Assembly: GCA_003446335.1 (NCBI GenBank)
Contig: DMAZ01000215.1
Location: forward strand, 1-9,408
DNA length: 9,408 bases
Source of the DNA: Lachnospiraceae bacterium
GTDB lineage: Bacteria > Bacillota_A > Clostridia > Lachnospirales > Lachnospiraceae
Direction of reading: 5' to 3'
In this document: positions 6,745 to 9,408 of the stretch, one piece after another
Position numbering within the stretch: the stretch's first letter is position 1
Layout of the letters: every line of letters starts with the position of its first letter
Notes under the pieces: generated by a model
Told to the model about the DNA's origin: nothing
The model's database searches: none
The model's input: only the letters and a program-made list of their open reading frames with translations
Translations under genes and position numbers: made by a program

Positions 6745-7689
6745 ATGGATAAAGTTGCGGTACTTATCCCGTGCTATAACGAAAGTCAGACAATTGAGAA
6801 AGTGGTAAGGGATTTCGGAAATGTTCTGCCGGAGGCGGTCATATACGTCTATGATAACAACTCTTCGGACGGGACTGCTGAAATAGCCCGCCGGGCAGGC
6901 GCGATTGTGCGACATGAGTATCAGCAGGGAAAAGGGAACGTACTGAGAAGAATGTTCGGGGAGATAGATGCCCGATGCTATCTGGTCGTCGACGGAGACG
7001 ACACCTATCCTGCGGAACATGCCCCCGAACTGGTCGATAAAGTACTGCATCACAACGCAGATATGGTCGTCGGAGACAGACTGTCCTCGACTTATTTCAC
7101 GGAGAACAAGAGGCCTTTCCATAATTTCGGGAATTCTGTTGTCAGGGGAAGCATAAATCTTCTTTTTAAAAATGATATCAAGGATATCATGACAGGATAC
7201 AGAGCATTCAGTTATCGCTATGTCAAGACTTTTCCGGTGCTGTCCAAGGGTTTTGAGATCGAGACGGAGATGAGTATCCACGCTATTGATAAGAACATGC
7301 AGGTAGAAAATGTAGTCATAAACTACAGGGATCGGCCGGAGGGCAGTGAGTCTAAGCTGAATACCTACTCAGACGGGTTCAAGGTACTTACAACGATCAG
7401 CAGATTGTACAGGAACTACAGACCGATGGAATTCTACGGAATGCTGTCCCTGTTCCTTACTGTGCTGGCTCTGATCTTTTTTATACCGATCATGATCGCC
7501 TATGCCGAGACCGGACTTGTTGAGAGATTTCCGACATTGATCGTCTGTGGTTTTGTGGTACTGGCGGCAATTATATCATTCTTTGCCGGGATGATATTAA
7601 AATCTATTTATCAGAATACAAGACAGGAATTTGAAAGAAGTCTTTACGAAGCCATGAGGCGTGAGCGGGAGATGACAGAGAATTCCTGA
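6745..7689 (+). CDS. Family 2 glycosyltransferase, polyprenyl-phosphate sugar synthase type
   Basis: A 314-residue membrane-anchored GT-A enzyme, expected to transfer a sugar from a nucleotide donor to a lipid phosphate carrier on the cytoplasmic face. The N terminus has the GT2 fold start VAVLIPCYNES (4-14) and the DNNSSDGT nucleotide-binding turn (37-44). The metal/donor motif VVDGDDTYP (81-89) is followed by DIMTGYRAF (147-155), GFEIETEM (169-176) and YRDRPEGSESKLN (194-206), all typical of dolichyl-phosphate mannose synthase-like proteins. Two membrane helices (about 229-252 and 264-287) and a charged C-terminal tail follow, matching the two-helix subgroup. No catalytic motif is missing. 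It lies 132 bases after the DUF2142 gene and is the natural donor-making partner for it. The sugar is unknown. A transferase acting directly on a glycan acceptor is less likely, given the paired helices. Confidence 0.9.
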   Translation: MDKVAVLIPCYNESQTIEKVVRDFGNVLPEAVIYVYDNNSSDGTAEIARRAGAIVRHEYQQGKGNVLRRMFGEIDARCYLVVDGDDTYPAEHAPELVDKVLHHNADMVVGDRLSSTYFTENKRPFHNFGNSVVRGSINLLFKNDIKDIMTGYRAFSYRYVKTFPVLSKGFEIETEMSIHAIDKNMQVENVVINYRDRPEGSESKLNTYSDGFKVLTTISRLYRNYRPMEFYGMLSLFLTVLALIFFIPIMIAYAETGLVERFPTLIVCGFVVLAAIISFFAGMILKSIYQNTRQEFERSLYEAMRREREMTENS

Positions 7690-7695
7690 ATATCG

Positions 7696-7740
7696 GCTCT
7701 CCCTGGATTCGACCGGCTTATGATCAGGGGGAGCTTTTTT
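7696..7740 (+). terminator. Intrinsic terminator after the GT2 gene
   Basis: GCTCTCCCTG (7696-7705) pairs with CAGGGGGAGC (7725-7734) with one G-T wobble. A run of six T follows at 7735-7740. The loop is large, about 19 bases. It starts seven bases after the GT2 stop and closes the surface-glycan block before the malQ promoter. Confidence 0.9.
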
Positions 7741-7759
7741 ACGTCAGGATAAACATGTA

Positions 7760-7788
7760 TTGCACGATTTTGAGAAATTAGGTATTAT
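7760..7788 (+). promoter_or_regulatory. Putative malQ promoter
   Basis: The -10 box TATTAT (7783-7788, five of six) lies 17 bases after TTGCAC (7760-7765), a poor -35 that keeps only TTG. The weak -35 suggests either modest expression or help from an activator. The predicted start is near 7795, within the operator at 7792-7805. Confidence 0.5.
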
Positions 7789-7791
7789 TAG

Positions 7792-7805
7792 TGATAGCGT
7801 TTGCA
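7792..7805 (+). promoter_or_regulatory. cre-like (CcpA/LacI-family) operator before malQ
   Basis: TGATAGCGTTTGCA matches the catabolite-responsive element pattern TGNAANCGNWNNCA at every fixed position but one (T instead of A at the fourth base). It begins four bases after the putative -10 box, where a bound CcpA or maltose-type LacI-family repressor would block initiation. Its right half, CGTTTGC, also fits the half site of maltose regulators of that family, so the cognate protein is uncertain. Confidence 0.55.
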
Positions 7806-7875
7806 ACTTTGCACAGCTCGGAAGCGAATGGTAAGGTGCATATTATTAAAAATTGACAAGAGGAAGGTATTTATC

Positions 7876-9408
7876 ATGCGAGAAAGTGGTATTTTGTGTC
7901 CGATTTCTTCAATCTGGTCTCGCTACGGAATCGGGTGCTTTTCGAAAGAAGCCTATGATTTTGTGGATTTTCTGAAAGAATCCGGTCAGAGTTACTGGCA
8001 GGTCCTGCCGTTCGGTCCGACCGGTTTCGGTGATTCACCTTATCAGAGCTTTTCGACATTTGCAGGAAACCCGTATTTTATCTGCCCGGATGATCTTGTG
8101 AAGAATGGCCTTCTGATGCAGCATGAGCTCGATCAATTCGATTTCGGCACAGATGTCGAGGCGGTTGATTACGGTGCCCTCTACAATAATCGTTTTAAAA
8201 TGCTGGAAATCGCCTATGACCGCTTCAAGAAAAATCCGGATCCGGAATTTGAGGATTTCAAGGAAGAGAATAAGGAATGGCTGGACGATTATGGTCTCTA
8301 TATGGCTCTCAAGTACGCGAATAAGGGAAAGGCATGGATAGAATGGGATGCCCCGCTCCGTACGCGTGATGAGAAGGCCATGGAAGAAGCACTTCTTGAA
8401 TATGCGGATGTAGTCGGTTTCTATGCTTTCCAGCAGTATGAGTTCATGAAGCAGTGGAAGAAACTCCGCGCATATGCCCACGAGAACGGCATTAAGATCA
8501 TCGGTGACATTCCGTTCTATACCGCTTTTGACAGCGCTGACACCTGGAGCAATCCGAAGATGTTCCTTTTCGATAAGGACAATATTCCGACTAAAGTTGC
8601 GGGGTGTCCGCCGGATGCATTTTCAGCTGACGGTCAGCTCTGGGGCAACCCGATCTACAACTGGTCCTATCTGAAAAAGACCAAATATGCATGGTGGATC
8701 GCGCGTATCAGGCATAACCTCGAGTTCTGTGATGTACTGAGAGTCGATCACTTCCGCGCCTTTGATGAGTATTATGAGATTCCGTACGGTGAAGAAACGG
8801 CCAAGAACGGAAAATGGGTCAAGGGACCCGGCATGGCTCTTTTCAGAGCTGTGAAAAAGGAACTCGGAGATGTAGAAATCATTGCCGAGGATCTCGGATA
8901 TATCACCGAGAGCGTAAAGAAACTTGTAAAAGATACCGGCTACCCCGGAATGAAGGTCCTTCAGTTCGCCTTCGATTCCCGCGAAGAGAGCGATTATCTG
9001 CCTCATAATTATGACCACAACTGCGTTGTTTACACCGGGACACATGATAATGAGACGACACGCGGATGGATCGAGAACATTGTGGATCAGGACCGTGATT
9101 TTGCGCGTCGCTATATCAATTCCATCCATACGGATTATGGCGCTTTCACATGGGATTTCATTCGCTGCGCTCAGGCATGCGTGGCGGATCTCTGCATTGT
9201 TCCGATCCAGGATTACCTGGTCAAAGGCAATGAGGCAAGGATCAACCATCCGTCCACATTGGGAACCAACTGGCAGTGGCGTATCAAGCCGAATTTCCTG
9301 TCCAGAGAACTTGCAAAAAGTATTCACGATATGACAGAATTGTACTGCCGCATCCCGAAGGTGAAGGAAGAAGCCGGGAAGACGGATAAAGACGAAGAGA
9401 AGGATAAA
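7876..9408 (+). CDS. malQ: 4-alpha-glucanotransferase (amylomaltase), 3' end outside the window
   Basis: GH77 enzyme that moves alpha-1,4-glucan segments between maltodextrins and releases glucose, acting in the cytoplasm. The window holds 511 codons with no stop, so the gene runs past the right edge. Visible motifs are the N-terminal SGILCPISSIWS (4-15), WQVLPFGPTGFGDSPYQSFS (41-60) and AGNP (63-66), the GQLWGNPIYNW loop (253-263), the nucleophile Asp291 in RVDHFR (289-294), the acid/base Glu338 in IAEDLG (336-341), Asp391 in THDNETT (389-395), and the C-terminal NWQWRIKP (465-472). The usual family fold ends near residue 495. What follows is a Lys/Glu/Asp-rich stretch, EEAGKTDKDEEKDK, still open at the edge. 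The start is supported by AGGAAGG (7861-7867), eight bases before the ATG. Carbon-source control is suggested by the operator upstream. Confidence 0.96.
   Translation, partial: MRESGILCPISSIWSRYGIGCFSKEAYDFVDFLKESGQSYWQVLPFGPTGFGDSPYQSFSTFAGNPYFICPDDLVKNGLLMQHELDQFDFGTDVEAVDYGALYNNRFKMLEIAYDRFKKNPDPEFEDFKEENKEWLDDYGLYMALKYANKGKAWIEWDAPLRTRDEKAMEEALLEYADVVGFYAFQQYEFMKQWKKLRAYAHENGIKIIGDIPFYTAFDSADTWSNPKMFLFDKDNIPTKVAGCPPDAFSADGQLWGNPIYNWSYLKKTKYAWWIARIRHNLEFCDVLRVDHFRAFDEYYEIPYGEETAKNGKWVKGPGMALFRAVKKELGDVEIIAEDLGYITESVKKLVKDTGYPGMKVLQFAFDSREESDYLPHNYDHNCVVYTGTHDNETTRGWIENIVDQDRDFARRYINSIHTDYGAFTWDFIRCAQACVADLCIVPIQDYLVKGNEARINHPSTLGTNWQWRIKPNFLSRELAKSIHDMTELYCRIPKVKEEAGKTDKDEEKDK

Noticed and set aside
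7853..7858. TTGACA as a -35 box close to malQ
   Set aside because: It ends 17 bases before the ATG and would place the start inside the gene, past the ribosome binding site.

Overview
The window looks like a chromosomal segment of a Clostridia-type Firmicute. A member of the Lachnospiraceae or a close relative is the likeliest source. This rests on a T-box leader, strong AGGAGG-type ribosome binding sites, a CIRCE operator, a CcpA/LacI-type operator and family resemblance of the proteins. The species cannot be named from the sequence. Every gene lies on the + strand, all appear intact, and there is no sign of mobile elements, tRNA/rRNA genes or CRISPR.

Layout: positions 1-148 are the 3' half of a T-box riboswitch ending in an intrinsic terminator, leading into thrS (237-2027), a threonyl-tRNA synthetase without the usual N-terminal TGS domain. 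A terminator follows at 2067-2113. Next come a sigma-A promoter and a CIRCE operator (2184-2210) in front of lon (2232-4583, TTG start), the ATP-dependent LonA protease. A second promoter (4610-4639) leads into a multi-span membrane protein of the DUF2142 family (4672-6612). A family 2 glycosyltransferase (6745-7689) follows, with two C-terminal membrane helices, of the dolichol/polyprenyl-phosphate sugar synthase type. Its leader holds a promoter, a small hairpin and three perfect 13-bp tandem repeats, each carrying a Shine-Dalgarno sequence. A strong terminator closes this block at 7696-7740. The last gene, malQ (4-alpha-glucanotransferase, from 7876), lies behind a promoter and a catabolite-repression-like operator and is still open at the window edge.

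Functionally this is four regulatory units rather than one pathway: translation (thrS, controlled by uncharged tRNA-Thr), protein quality control (lon, probably HrcA-controlled), surface glycan assembly (DUF2142 protein plus GT2), and maltodextrin metabolism (malQ, probably carbon-controlled). The GT2 plausibly loads a sugar onto a polyprenyl phosphate carrier, and the DUF2142 protein, which has the look of a GT-C-type membrane enzyme, could use that donor outside the membrane. I see no clearly new multi-gene system. The most notable items are the CIRCE-lon pairing, the triplicated ribosome-binding-site repeat, and the uncharacterised DUF2142-GT2 pair.
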